From: Bacillus sp. DNRA2
GTDB lineage: Bacteria; Bacillota; Bacilli; Bacillales; Cytobacillaceae
NCBI RefSeq assembly: GCF_012843265.1
Contig: NZ_JABAIT010000032.1
Span: 1 to 33,121, forward strand
Reading direction: 5' to 3'
DNA length: 33,121 bases
Part shown: in pieces, positions 16,367 through 24,929 of the stretch
Layout of the letters: every line of letters begins with the position of its first letter
Position numbering within the stretch: position 1 is the first letter of the stretch
Made by a program: the position numbers and the translations under genes
The notes under the pieces: model-generated
The model's database searches: none
The model's input: the letters and a program-made list of their open reading frames with translations, nothing else
Told to the model about the DNA's origin: nothing

Positions 16367-18259
16367 TTAGCCTTGGTTTGTTATTCTTGCGATTTTTCCT
16401 TGTTCGATATAGACAAGGAGAATGGAGATATCGGCAGGATTTACTCCGGAAATTCGTGATGCTTGCGCGATTGATAAAGGTTGAACCTGTTTTAATTTTT
16501 GACGTGCTTCAGTAGCTAAGCCGTTGATAGCATCATAATCAATATTCTCAGGAATTTTCTTATCTTCCATCTTTTTGAGTCTCTCCACTTGCTGCAACGA
16601 TTTTTCGATATATCCTTCATACTTGATTTGGATTTCAATCTGTTCGCAAACCTCAAAATCAAGTGGAATCTCACTTGGAATAATCGAATGAATGTGTTCG
16701 TAATTCATTTCTGGACGTTTTAATAGGTCAGCCGCCCTAATCCCATCCTTTAGTTCACTACCACCCTGGGAGCGAATGATTTCCTGAACGGCCTGGGTTG
16801 GTTTTATAATAATTGAACGCAAGCGTTCTTTTTCTGCCTCAATTAATTCTTTTTTCTTTGTAAATTTTTCATAACGTTCATCAGAAATTAATCCAATTTT
16901 TTTGCCAATCTCCGTTAAGCGAAGATCTGCGTTATCATGACGTAGTAATAAGCGGTATTCTGCTCTTGATGTTAATAAACGATACGGCTCAGCAGTTCCC
17001 TTGGTAACAAGATCGTCAATTAAAACCCCAATATAAGCCTCAGATCGACTAAGAATCAATTCTTCTTTGCCTAAAGCTCTCCTACCAGCATTGATTCCAG
17101 CAATTAGACCTTGACCAGCTGCTTCTTCATATCCAGAGGTTCCGTTAATTTGACCACCAGTATAAAGATTTTTTACAACCTTTGTTTCCAATGTTGGCCA
17201 AAGTTGAGTCGGTACGACAGCATCGTATTCAATTGCATAACCTGAACGCATCATTTGGGCATTTTCTAAACCAGGGATCGATTTAAGAATCTCCCTCTGC
17301 ACATCTTCTGGAAGGCTGGTTGATAAGCCTTGGACATAGACTTCCTCAGTATTGCGACCTTCTGGCTCTAAGAAGATTTGATGGCGCGGTTTATCATTAA
17401 ACCGCACAACTTTATCCTCAATAGATGGGCAATAGCGCGGACCAGTTCCTTTAATCATTCCCGAAAACATCGGTGAACGATGCAGATTGTTATCAATAAT
17501 CGTGTGGGTTGTTTCATTCGTATATGTTAACCAGCATGGCAGCTGATCGGTAATATACTTTGTTGTTTCATATGAAAACGCACGAGGTACATCATCACCT
17601 GGTTGAATTTCTGTTTTGCTATAATCAATTGTTTTACTGTTTACCCGAGGTGGTGTGCCCGTTTTAAAGCGAACGAGCTCTATGCCAAGCTGCTCAAGAT
17701 GCTCGGATAGTTTTATCGCAGGCTGTTGGTTATTTGGACCACTTGAATATTTCAAATCTCCAATAATGATTTCGCCACGTAAAAATGTCCCAGAGGTAAT
17801 AACAACCGTTTTAGATCGATAAATTGCACCAGTTTTAGTAATAATCCCTTGGCACACACCGTCTTCAACGACTAACTGTTCAGCCATACCTTGAATTAAG
17901 GTAAGGTTTTCGGTATTTTCGAGCGTTCTTTTCATTTCATGCTGATAAGAAAATTTGTCTGCTTGAGCACGTAATGCGCGGACTGCAGGACCTTTACCAG
18001 TATTCAGCATACGCATTTGAATATGGGTTTTATCAATATTTCTCCCCATTTCTCCGCCAAGAGCGTCAATCTCACGAACGACGATTCCTTTTGCTGGTCC
18101 ACCAACAGAAGGATTACATGGCATAAACGCCACCATATCAAGATTAATAGTAATGATTAATGTTTTTGCACCTTGACGTGCAGAAGCAAGGGCTGCCTCA
18201 CAACCGGCATGTCCGGCCCCAATCACAATCACGTCAAAATTTCCGGCCTCATACGGCAT
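16367..18259 (-). CDS. mnmG: tRNA uridine-34 modification enzyme MnmG (GidA)
   Basis: MnmG, an FAD protein, works with MnmE to add the carboxymethylaminomethyl group to U34 of certain tRNAs. At 630 residues it is full length. The dinucleotide-binding GAGHAGCEA is at 14-22, the [11 protein letters not shown] segment near 50 and the [18 protein letters not shown] signature near 370 hold the FAD and catalytic residues, and a helical C-terminal domain closes it ([14 protein letters not shown]). An AAGGAGG ribosome site precedes the ATG. It lies between mnmE and rsmG, the usual order. Confidence 0.98.
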   Translation of the reverse strand: MPYEAGNFDVIVIGAGHAGCEAALASARQGAKTLIITINLDMVAFMPCNPSVGGPAKGIVVREIDALGGEMGRNIDKTHIQMRMLNTGKGPAVRALRAQADKFSYQHEMKRTLENTENLTLIQGMAEQLVVEDGVCQGIITKTGAIYRSKTVVITSGTFLRGEIIIGDLKYSSGPNNQQPAIKLSEHLEQLGIELVRFKTGTPPRVNSKTIDYSKTEIQPGDDVPRAFSYETTKYITDQLPCWLTYTNETTHTIIDNNLHRSPMFSGMIKGTGPRYCPSIEDKVVRFNDKPRHQIFLEPEGRNTEEVYVQGLSTSLPEDVQREILKSIPGLENAQMMRSGYAIEYDAVVPTQLWPTLETKVVKNLYTGGQINGTSGYEEAAGQGLIAGINAGRRALGKEELILSRSEAYIGVLIDDLVTKGTAEPYRLLTSRAEYRLLLRHDNADLRLTEIGKKIGLISDERYEKFTKKKELIEAEKERLRSIIIKPTQAVQEIIRSQGGSELKDGIRAADLLKRPEMNYEHIHSIIPSEIPLDFEVCEQIEIQIKYEGYIEKSLQQVERLKKMEDKKIPENIDYDAINGLATEARQKLKQVQPLSIAQASRISGVNPADISILLVYIEQGKIARITNQG

Positions 18260-18295
18260 TTAAAATGCCTCCTTATTCTTAAAAAGATTTCTTTG

Positions 18296-18457
18296 TCTAG
18301 CAGAAACGGCTGAACAAGCCGCCTACGCTTTTCTATTTTCCAGCTCCAGCGGCTAGCCCCTCGAGGTCTTAAGCCAATCCGTCCAAAAGGTCAAAATACA
18401 ACCTTTCGGCCGGCTCGTCTTAAGCTTGTCGGGGCTGACCAAGCCGCTTCCGCTTTT
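18296..18457 (-). repeat. Family-2 structured repeat, doubled copy between mnmE and mnmG
   Basis: Two related units lie in tandem: AACAAGCCGCCTACGC TTTT near 18312-18336 and ACCAAGCCGCTTCCGC TTTT near 18438-18462, each followed by CTATTTTCC. Between them CCAGCTCCAGCGGCTAGCCC and GTCGGGGCTGACCAAGC give strong G+C pairing. On the - strand the unit begins GAAAAGCGGAAGCGGCTTGG about ten bases after the mnmE stop codon. No reading frame or transposase is present. It separates mnmE from mnmG inside an otherwise tight gene cluster. Confidence 0.7.
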
Positions 18458-19843
18458 CTATTTTCCTAAGCAGAATTGGGAGAATAATTGGTCGATTAGA
18501 CTTTCATGGACACTTTCGCCAATAACTTCACCAAGCAGTTCCCAAGTTCTGGTCAAGTCAATTTGGACGATATCAATTGGGACACCCATTTCGACACCAT
18601 TAACTGCTTCTTCAATTGCATGGGACGCTTGATTTAATAACGCAATGTGACGGCTATTAGAGACATAGGTTAAGTCGCCAGCTTCAATTGAACCAGCAAA
18701 AAATAATGACGATATCGCTTCTTCCAGCTCATCTACACCACGATCTTCAAGTAGGGATGTAGTTACAATCTTATGCGCCTTTGAAAGCTCCCTAACTTTG
18801 TCCATGTTAATTTTCTCATTTAAATCTGTTTTGTTAACAATGACGATAACATCCATATCCTCGACTGCTTTAAACAAATTTACATCCTCTTCAGTTAGCT
18901 CATCTGAATAATTTAATACTAGTAAAATTAAATCAGCCTCTTTTAATACTTGTCGTGAACGTTCCACACCAATTCGTTCAACAATATCCTCAGTTTCACG
19001 GATACCAGCAGTATCTAAAAGTCTAAGTGGTACTCCTCGAACATTGACGTATTCTTCAATAACATCACGCGTCGTTCCTGGAATATCTGTAACGATTGCT
19101 TTATTTTCCTGGACTAAGCTGTTTAATAAAGAAGACTTTCCAACATTAGGTCGTCCAATGATAACTGTCGAAAGTCCTTCTCGAAGGATTTTCCCTTGCT
19201 GAGAAGTATTTAAAAGCTTGGAAATTTCCCCTTGTACATATGTAGCTTTTTCAATCAACATTTTATGTGTCATTTCTTCTACATCATCGTATTCAGGGTA
19301 ATCTATATTAACCTCAACATGGGCCAATATCTCTAATACTTCCTGACGCAACTTTTGAATCATTTTGGAGAGTTTGCCCTCCATCTGTCCAAGTGCTACG
19401 TTCATCGCTCGATCAGTTTTGGCACGAATTAAATCCATTACTGCTTCAGCTTGAGATAAATCAATTCGTCCATTTAAGAAGGCGCGTTTCGTAAATTCAC
19501 CAGGCTCCGCCAAGCGTGCACCATTATTTAATACAAATTGCAGGACACGGTTCACAGATACAATACCACCATGGCAATTAATTTCAACTACATCCTCTTT
19601 GGTAAAAGTTCTTGGTCCCTTCATTACGGAAACCATGACCTCTTCGATTATCTGCCCTGTTCTTGGTTCTATCAAATGACCATAATGAATTGTATGGCTT
19701 CCTACATTCGCTAGCCTCTTCTCATTTATTCCTTTAAATAGCTTATCAGCAATTAAAATTGCCTCATCACCACTCAACCTGACAATTGCAATTGCTCCTT
19801 CTCCCATCGGAGTCGAGATTGCAGCTATCGTATCAAATTCCAT
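18458..19843 (-). CDS. mnmE: tRNA modification GTPase MnmE (TrmE)
   Basis: MnmE is the GTPase partner of MnmG in U34 modification. The start is the ATG at 19843 ([19 protein letters not shown], 461 residues) behind GGAGGTGAG; ten extra in-frame codons upstream are not needed. It has the N-terminal tetrahydrofolate-binding domain (about 1-120), a helical domain, and an inserted G domain with GRPNVGKSS (near 225), [10 protein letters not shown] (near 272) and NKTD (near 340). The C-terminal FCLGK carries the family Cys. Upstream lies a cluster of DnaA boxes, which could link its expression to DnaA. Confidence 0.98.
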   Translation of the reverse strand: MEFDTIAAISTPMGEGAIAIVRLSGDEAILIADKLFKGINEKRLANVGSHTIHYGHLIEPRTGQIIEEVMVSVMKGPRTFTKEDVVEINCHGGIVSVNRVLQFVLNNGARLAEPGEFTKRAFLNGRIDLSQAEAVMDLIRAKTDRAMNVALGQMEGKLSKMIQKLRQEVLEILAHVEVNIDYPEYDDVEEMTHKMLIEKATYVQGEISKLLNTSQQGKILREGLSTVIIGRPNVGKSSLLNSLVQENKAIVTDIPGTTRDVIEEYVNVRGVPLRLLDTAGIRETEDIVERIGVERSRQVLKEADLILLVLNYSDELTEEDVNLFKAVEDMDVIVIVNKTDLNEKINMDKVRELSKAHKIVTTSLLEDRGVDELEEAISSLFFAGSIEAGDLTYVSNSRHIALLNQASHAIEEAVNGVEMGVPIDIVQIDLTRTWELLGEVIGESVHESLIDQLFSQFCLGK

Positions 19844-19984
19844 CCTTCTCACCTCCAAGCAACTATCCAACATATTGTTCTATGTTAATCTCAGTAAATT
19901 ACGTTTCATCATTACCATTTCCGTTTTCGTACTCAATTTCCTAGAATACCACAAGCACTCTTTAGAAAAAAGTCCTAGCCATAC

Positions 19985-20090
19985 TTATCCACACGATAAC
20001 CTTTTTACGTTTTATTTTAACTTATCCACATGTGAATAACAATAAATCTCGTTTTTTCCTACACCTTTTTACCTAAAATCGTTATCCACA
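19985..20090. promoter_or_regulatory. DnaA-box cluster upstream of mnmE
   Basis: Three perfect TTATCCACA sequences occur on the + strand at 19985-19993, 20022-20030 and 20082-20090. A near-perfect TGTGAATAA (20031-20039) stands head-to-head with the second. It lies about 3.3 kb from the dnaA start, outside the two origin clusters. B. subtilis is known to have extra DnaA-box clusters that restrain initiation; this one could also control mnmE. Confidence 0.85.
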
Positions 20091-20145
20091 ATCCTCTTTT
20101 CATTAATCTCCTCTCTCTCTACTATCATCTTCTATCAAAAATCAT

Positions 20146-20180
20146 CAAAAAAAAATCCATCCCAGGTGGAATGGATTTTT
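20146..20180 (-). terminator. Terminator downstream of jag
   Basis: AAATCCAT (20153-20160) and ATGGATTT (20171-20178) form a stem with a ten-base loop. A long T run follows on the - strand (20146-20155). It ends transcription before mnmE. Confidence 0.85.
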
Positions 20181-20184
20181 TATA

Positions 20185-20268
20185 TTCGAGTAGATATGTT
20201 TAGCTGAGGCTTTTGGTCCTTCGTGGTTACAAGCCCAACCCTGGACGAGCCACCTCCGCTTTTCTTTT
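20185..20268 (-). repeat. Family-2 structured repeat after jag
   Basis: On the - strand GAAAAGCGGAGGTGGCTCG starts four bases after the jag stop codon. The rest (CCAGGGTTGGGC and so on to TTTAGCTGAGGC) is diverged from the 18.3 kb copy. It lies between the stop codon and the terminator, so it is in the 3' end of the transcript. Confidence 0.5.
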
Positions 20269-20886
20269 TTACTTTGGAGCAATAACGATATGGCGGTACG
20301 GTTCAGTACCATCGGAATACGTCTTTATTTTTCTATTTTCGACTAAAGCTGTATGAATGACTTTTCGCTCATATGAAGGCATTGGTTCAAGCGCTACATT
20401 CCTACCAGTTCTAACGGCTTTTTGAGCTAACCGTTCAGCAAGTTGTATCAGCGTCTCATTTCTTCTTTTGCGATAATCCTCAGCATCTAGCATAACCGTT
20501 AAATATTGATCAGAATAGCGATTTAATACAAGTTGAGTCAGATATTGTAGAGAGTTTAGAGTTTGTCCTCTTTTACCAATTAATAAAGCAATTTTTTCTC
20601 CGGTTAAAATTAAATGCACATGTTTTCCCTCGCGCACTGTTTCAACCTGAACAGAAACACCCATTTCTCTTGCTACTTCAACAATATATTTTGTTGCTTC
20701 TTCCAGTGGATCAATTTTTACGGTTACTTTGACGATAGCAGGCCGGGACCCGAAAATTCCAAAAATGCCCTTCTTTCCTTCGTCAATAATTGAAACTTCT
20801 GTACGGTCTTTCGACGTGTTTAATTGAGCTAAAGCACTTTTTACTGCTTCTTCGACTGTTTGTCCTGTAGCAGTTACTTGTTTCAC
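20269..20886 (-). CDS. jag: RNA-binding protein Jag (KhpB, SpoIIIJ-associated)
   Basis: Jag/KhpB is a cytoplasmic RNA-binding protein; with KhpA it affects cell shape and RNA stability in Gram-positives. The 205-residue protein has the Jag N-terminal domain (about 1-52), a KH domain with GKRG at 104-107, and a C-terminal R3H domain with Arg174 and His178 (RKVIH). The start is a GTG at 20886 that overlaps the spoIIIJ stop by four bases (GTGA), so translation is likely coupled to the insertase gene. Confidence 0.96.
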   Translation of the reverse strand: MKQVTATGQTVEEAVKSALAQLNTSKDRTEVSIIDEGKKGIFGIFGSRPAIVKVTVKIDPLEEATKYIVEVAREMGVSVQVETVREGKHVHLILTGEKIALLIGKRGQTLNSLQYLTQLVLNRYSDQYLTVMLDAEDYRKRRNETLIQLAERLAQKAVRTGRNVALEPMPSYERKVIHTALVENRKIKTYSDGTEPYRHIVIAPK

Positions 20887-21656
20887 TTTTTTGCTCCTCC
20901 CGCTTTACCAGTATCAGGTGTTTTTTTTAATTCTGGACCTTTAATAAAATAGGTTTGAACAATCATAAAGATGTTACCAACTACCCAGTATAAGGAAAGC
21001 GCTGCTGGGAATTTAATCGCAAACACGATAATCATAATTGGCATCATCCAAAGCATCATCGCCATTTGAGGATTTTGATTTGTTCCTGCCATCATCATCT
21101 TTTGTTGAATGAAGGTAGTCGCACCTGCAACTAGCGGCAAAATGTAATACGGATCCGGAGAACCTAGGTCAAACCATAAAAAGTTATCCTGAGCAATTTC
21201 TCTAGTTCTAGAAATGGCGTGATAGAAACCGATTAGAATTGGCATTTGAATTACTAACGGGAAACATCCTGCTAATGGATTTACTCCATGTTTTTGGAAC
21301 AATGCCATCGTCTCTTGCTGAAGCTTTTGTTGAGTAGCTTGATCCTTTGAGCTGTATTTTTGTTTTAATGATTCCATTTCAGGCTGGATTGCTTGCATAG
21401 CCTTGGAACTCTTTGTTTGTTTAATCATCAGCGGTAAAATAGCTAAGCGAATGATTAGTGTAACGATAATAATTGAGATACCATAGCCACCAGCAAAATC
21501 TGCTACCATAATAATTAACTGCGATAGTGGCCAAACAATATATTCATTCCAAAATCCTTTACTCCCAGATGTTATTGGCTGGTTGTATTCCGTACATCCC
21601 GAAAGAAGTGTAATAAGCAGAATTAAACCAATAACAAGAAAAATTCGTTTTTTCAA
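20883..21656 (-). CDS. spoIIIJ: Membrane protein insertase YidC1 (SpoIIIJ)
   Basis: SpoIIIJ inserts membrane proteins, alone or with SecYEG, and is needed for sigma-G activation during sporulation. The 257-residue protein has a lipoprotein signal ending LLSGC (lipidated Cys21) and five membrane helices, with a long cytoplasmic loop (about 85-120) rich in Lys, Gln and Glu. A substrate-groove Arg lies in helix 1 ([15 protein letters not shown], about 61-75). The TTG start at 21656 follows AGGAGGATAAA. A terminator-like hairpin separates it from rnpA, so it may have its own promoter. Confidence 0.96.
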   Translation of the reverse strand: MKKRIFLVIGLILLITLLSGCTEYNQPITSGSKGFWNEYIVWPLSQLIIMVADFAGGYGISIIIVTLIIRLAILPLMIKQTKSSKAMQAIQPEMESLKQKYSSKDQATQQKLQQETMALFQKHGVNPLAGCFPLVIQMPILIGFYHAISRTREIAQDNFLWFDLGSPDPYYILPLVAGATTFIQQKMMMAGTNQNPQMAMMLWMMPIMIIVFAIKFPAALSLYWVVGNIFMIVQTYFIKGPELKKTPDTGKAGGAKK

Positions 21657-21705
21657 GCGTTTATCCTCCTGACTAAAAAAATTTAATCTTCATCATAAGA
21701 AAAGC

Positions 21706-21760
21706 GCACGCATCTTTCCAAGCTCCTGCCCTTTAGTCGCTAGGTGCTTGCGCTAGACAC
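21706..21760. repeat. Possible family-2 repeat remnant between rnpA and spoIIIJ
   Basis: CCAAGCTCCTGCCCTTTAGTCGCTAG... followed by GCGCTAGACAC resembles the CTAGCTCCAGCGGCTAG portion of the 18.3 kb copy. It is short and diverged, so membership is uncertain. Confidence 0.35.
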
Positions 21761-21782
21761 AAAAAGAAGACTCAAGTCTCCT
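21757..21782 (-). terminator. Weak terminator between rnpA and spoIIIJ
   Basis: On the - strand AGGAGAC-TTGA-GTCTTCT forms a seven-base-pair stem (with G-T pairs) and a tetraloop, followed by TTTT. It may attenuate transcription from rnpA into spoIIIJ. Confidence 0.55.
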
Positions 21783-21849
21783 CAATTAATTCTTCTTGGA
21801 CACACCATGTTTATTTTATCATCTTTTTTATAAATACGCTTTCACATTT

Positions 21850-22215
21850 TTACTTTTGCTGATTGATTTCAACAGTTTTATGCAAGACCTTTGCGAGTTT
21901 TAATACGTGAGTTAGACTGCTTTTAATTTGGTGAAAATCCATATCACTGGCAGGTTTCCTCGCAATAATGACATAATCGTTCCCAGTTTTAAGCGAATCC
22001 TGTAATTCAAATATTGATTGGCGGATACACCTCTTTATTCGGTTACGCATCACGCTATTACCGATTTTCTTACTAACCGACAAACCAATCCGGAACTTCT
22101 CTTGCTCAGGTTTTCCAAGTACATAAATGATAAACTGTCGATTGGCAAATGATTTTCCATTTTTGAAAACCAGTTGAAACTCTTTATTTTTTTTAATACG
22201 AAATTCTTTTTTCAT
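21850..22215 (-). CDS. rnpA: Ribonuclease P protein component
   Basis: RnpA is the protein subunit that helps RNase P RNA bind pre-tRNA and cut the 5' leader. The 121-residue protein carries the conserved [22 protein letters not shown] block (RNR motif near 60-75) and the N-terminal [21 protein letters not shown]. It follows rpmH, as in nearly all bacteria, but a terminator hairpin lies between them. The C-terminal [13 protein letters not shown] is variable in the family. Confidence 0.97.
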   Translation of the reverse strand: MKKEFRIKKNKEFQLVFKNGKSFANRQFIIYVLGKPEQEKFRIGLSVSKKIGNSVMRNRIKRCIRQSIFELQDSLKTGNDYVIIARKPASDMDFHQIKSSLTHVLKLAKVLHKTVEINQQK

Positions 22216-22330
22216 TCATTTCACCCTCAAACCAGGATGGATCTTTTATGTATTAGTTAATAGCTGTAGCGATATGTAGCTAAAAAATGACAGTAGTTAA
22301 TAGACTTCTTGTGGAAGATGGGAGCGTATT

Positions 22331-22359
22331 AGAAAAAAGACCACTGATGGTTCAGTGGC
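22331..22359 (-). terminator. Terminator/attenuator between rpmH and rnpA
   Basis: On the - strand CCACTGAACCATCAGTGG forms a six-base-pair stem, followed by TCTTTTTT. It lies one base past the rpmH stop codon. It would let far more L34 message than RnpA message be made. Confidence 0.8.
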
Positions 22360-22494
22360 CTAAGCAGATAATACTTTTCTTCCTTTACGGCGACGACGCG
22401 CTAGAACTTTGCGTCCGTTTGCTGAGCTCATGCGTGCACGGAAACCGTGAACTTTGCTGTGTTTACGTTTGTTTGGTTGATAAGTTCTTTTCAT
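22360..22494 (-). CDS. rpmH: 50S ribosomal protein L34
   Basis: L34 is a tiny basic large-subunit protein. The 44-residue sequence runs from [18 protein letters not shown] to [18 protein letters not shown] and is close to identical to other Bacillus L34 proteins. AGGGAGGTGTT lies about seven bases before the ATG. It is the first gene left of the origin, with a strong promoter (22540-22569) pointing away from dnaA. Confidence 0.98.
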   Translation of the reverse strand: MKRTYQPNKRKHSKVHGFRARMSSANGRKVLARRRRKGRKVLSA

Positions 22495-22539
22495 ATATAA
22501 CACCTCCCTGAGGATTTACTGCTAAAGACAGTCTTTCTA

Positions 22540-22569
22540 ATTATAGTGAGTGATGCTCAAAATTGTCAA
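22540..22569 (-). promoter_or_regulatory. Promoter of rpmH
   Basis: On the - strand TTGACA (22564-22569) and TATAAT (22540-22545), both perfect, are 18 bases apart, about 45 bases before the rpmH start codon. Confidence 0.85.
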
Positions 22570-22890
22570 CTGTTTGTCAGAATTTATCTATACTGCTTCG
22601 CCAGTCAAATAAAGAAAATTGCCCGCCTCTAGTATAACCAATAATCCAAATTTCAATCAGCTTTGTTGATTCCCACTTTAAAATTCAGTGTGATCATCAA
22701 CTTTATATACCCAGTTAACTATTTTACCTCTTTTTTCATAAAAATAAAATAGTCCTGTTTTTCCCATACTAGTTTTTAATAACTTTTCCCTGTCACAATT
22801 TTGTCGTTTTAATCAAAATGCCAAAATTCGCAGGATCAAATTTGTATAATCAAAAACTTTTTTACCGTCACAAATCCCAATTTTAAAGGT

Positions 22891-23209
22891 TGTGGATAGT
22901 TTTCGACATGTTTTTTTATTATCCACAACAGATATTGACAGGTTTTTCACAGACTAAGAGGCTGTGGACAAATTTTATTAACAAGAAGTGTTGGTTGTGG
23001 ATAATGTATTAAAAGGCATTGCACCCCAATGGATTATTTGATATTATATTTGTGTTTTCACTCTGAATAAATGGGTGTGAATAATTATTTTATCCACAGA
23101 TTGTGGATAAGCTGTGGATAGGTTATTCAGAGGGGTAGGAAAAAGTTGTCCACAAGAAGTGGATATTGTCGAAACTCCTCTTTCTTTCCTTATTATATAT
23201 TTTTCCACA
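22891..23209. other. oriC: oriC upstream DnaA-box cluster
   Basis: Boxes matching TTATCCACA exactly occur at 22919-22927 and 23090-23098 (+ strand) and 22996-23004 and 23102-23110 (- strand). Near matches occur at 22891-22899 (CTATCCACA on the - strand), 22963-22971 (TTGTCCACA, -), 23076-23084 (TTATTCACA, -), 23113-23121 (CTATCCACA, -), 23146-23154 (TTGTCCACA, +) and 23201-23209 (TTTTCCACA, +). This is the counterpart of the incA/incB region of B. subtilis. The boxes also flank the dnaA promoter, consistent with DnaA autorepression. Confidence 0.92.
23019..23047 (+). promoter_or_regulatory. Candidate dnaA promoter
   Basis: TTGCAC (23019-23024) and TATTAT (23042-23047) are 17 bases apart. DnaA boxes lie at 22996-23004, just upstream, and at 23076-23121, just downstream of the expected start, so bound DnaA would block it. 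The leader would be about 305 bases. Confidence 0.6.
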
Positions 23210-23360
23210 TTAATCATTTTGTATATTTATAAATTCATAGTTTCTTGGGATGAATGCGATTGAATATTTATAAATAACCCGAAGCAACTATGTCTAAAGT
23301 TATGCCAAAAAATAAGTTAATGATTTCAATTGAATTTTGTGAAAAGGAGGGATATCTAAA

Positions 23361-24707
23361 TTGGAAAACATTGCGGATCTTTGGAATAAAGCCTTAGCAA
23401 CTATAGAAACAAAGATAAGCAAGCCTAGCTTTGAAACCTGGTTAAAATCAACAAAGGCTCACTCATTACAAGGTGATACACTAACAGTCACGGCACCTAA
23501 TGAGTTTGCCCGAGACTGGCTTGAGGAACGGTACTCACAATTAATAGCCGGAATCCTTTTAGACATAACTGGTGAAGAGCTCAGTGTTCGCTTCATCATT
23601 CCGCAAAATCAGCGAGAGGAAGAAATTGAACTTCCAGTACCTCCAAAAAAGGCAAAAAGGGAAGAAGATACAGCGGAGCTTCCGCAAAGCTTACTCAACC
23701 CTAAATACTTATTTGATACATTCGTTATTGGTTCTGGAAATCGGTTTGCGCACGCGGCTTCCCTGGCAGTTGCTGAAGCCCCGGCCAAAGCTTACAATCC
23801 CCTATTCATATACGGGGGCGTAGGTTTGGGAAAAACCCATTTAATGCATGCAATTGGCCACTATGTATTAGATCATAACCCGCAAGCAAAAGTCGTCTAC
23901 TTATCATCTGAAAAATTTACGAACGAATTCATTAATTCGATTCGTGATAATAAAGCGGTCGAATTTCGAAATAAATATCGCAATGTAGATGTGTTGTTAA
24001 TTGATGATATTCAATTTTTAGCTGGTAAAGAATCTACCCAAGAGGAATTTTTCCATACTTTTAATACACTTCATGAGGAAAGTAAGCAAATTATCATCTC
24101 AAGCGACCGACCACCTAGGGAAATTCCTACACTGGAGGACCGTTTGCGCTCCCGTTTTGAATGGGGTTTAATTACTGACATTACCCCACCTGATTTAGAA
24201 ACAAGGATTGCGATTCTTCGCAAAAAGGCAAAGGCTGAAGGTCTGGATATACCAAACGAGGTCATGTTATACATCGCGAACCAAATTGATTCTAACATTC
24301 GAGAATTAGAAGGCGCGCTCATCCGGGTAGTCGCTTATTCATCTTTAATAAATAAGGATATTAATGCTGATTTAGCTGCAGAGGCACTTAAAGATATTAT
24401 TCCAACATCAAAACCAAAGGTCATCACAATCCAAGAAATTCAGCGAGTCGTTGGAGAACACTTTAATATTAAGCTTGAAGATTTTAAAGCGAAAAAGCGT
24501 ACTAAATCTGTAGCATTCCCTCGACAGATTGCGATGTATTTATCAAGGGAGCTCACTGATTTCTCCTTGCCAAAAATTGGTGAGGAATTTGGTGGGCGAG
24601 ATCATACAACTGTTATTCATGCTCATGAAAAAATCTCAAAGCTAGTACAAACAGATCCGCAACTGCAAAAGCAGATGAAGGAAATAAATGAAATGTTAAA
24701 ATTTTAA
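23361..24707 (+). CDS. dnaA: Chromosomal replication initiator DnaA
   Basis: DnaA binds the boxes at oriC and, with ATP, forms the filament that opens the duplex and loads helicase. The 448-residue protein has domain I (about 1-80, with KPSFETW), a short variable domain II (about 83-108), the AAA+ domain III with Walker [10 protein letters not shown] (152-160) and Walker [10 protein letters not shown] (near 213), and the DNA-binding domain IV with the [15 protein letters not shown] signature near 412. The start codon is TTG behind GAAAAGGAGGGA. It is flanked by DnaA boxes on both sides. Confidence 0.98.
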   Translation: MENIADLWNKALATIETKISKPSFETWLKSTKAHSLQGDTLTVTAPNEFARDWLEERYSQLIAGILLDITGEELSVRFIIPQNQREEEIELPVPPKKAKREEDTAELPQSLLNPKYLFDTFVIGSGNRFAHAASLAVAEAPAKAYNPLFIYGGVGLGKTHLMHAIGHYVLDHNPQAKVVYLSSEKFTNEFINSIRDNKAVEFRNKYRNVDVLLIDDIQFLAGKESTQEEFFHTFNTLHEESKQIIISSDRPPREIPTLEDRLRSRFEWGLITDITPPDLETRIAILRKKAKAEGLDIPNEVMLYIANQIDSNIRELEGALIRVVAYSSLINKDINADLAAEALKDIIPTSKPKVITIQEIQRVVGEHFNIKLEDFKAKKRTKSVAFPRQIAMYLSRELTDFSLPKIGEEFGGRDHTTVIHAHEKISKLVQTDPQLQKQMKEINEMLKF

Positions 24708-24748
24708 TAGTAGACTCATACTAATAGCGAACTGTTAGCGTTGGAAAA

Positions 24749-24895
24749 TGTGTATAACTTACATTCACTTACACACAGTCTATCCACATGTGGATAGACT
24801 GTGTTTCCTTTCGTTGTGAATAGTTATCCACATATTAACAGCCCCTACTAGTACTTCTATTATTTTTTAAAAACTTATTATTATATGTTTAGAAC
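24749..24895. other. oriC: oriC downstream cluster and DNA unwinding element
   Basis: Boxes: 24749-24757 (TTATACACA on -), 24780-24788 (CTATCCACA), 24789-24797 (CTATCCACA on -), 24815-24823 (CTATTCACA on -) and perfect TTATCCACA at 24824-24832. Eight bases later comes GCCCC, then triplets CTA CTA GTA CTT CTA TTA (24845-24862), then an A/T-only-rich tract (24863-24890). This is the order box, GC cluster, DnaA-trios, A/T tract described for the B. subtilis basal unwinding system. The opposite strand reads GAT GAT CAT GAA GAT AAT in the 3'-5' sense. Confidence 0.88.
24773..24804 (+). terminator. 32 bp perfect palindrome of two DnaA boxes, possible dnaA terminator
   Basis: ACACAGTCTATCCACA (24773-24788) is followed directly by its exact reverse complement to 24804. 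The centre is two head-to-head CTATCCACA boxes with no spacer. In RNA it would form a long stem, followed by the T-rich TTTCCTTTCGTT, so it could also end the dnaA message; the U tract is broken, so termination may be weak. Confidence 0.6.
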
Positions 24896-24929
24896 AAAAA
24901 AATATGCATAATACGGAGGATAAATTTAA

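Larger units (their letters stand above)
19844..20268. other. 425-base region between mnmE and jag
   Basis: It contains a DnaA-box cluster (19985-20090), the terminator of the rnpA-spoIIIJ-jag genes (20146-20180) and a family-2 repeat abutting the jag stop (20185-20268). The A/T-rich 140 bases before mnmE presumably carry its promoter. No reading frame is credible. Confidence 0.7.
22495..23360. other. 866-base rpmH-dnaA intergenic region (origin, upstream part)
   Basis: It holds the rpmH promoter, the dnaA promoter and the upstream DnaA-box cluster. The stretch 22570-22880 is A/T-rich, without DnaA boxes, genes or notable repeats that I can see. The last 150 bases before dnaA are A/T-rich 5' untranslated sequence. 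Confidence 0.8.
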
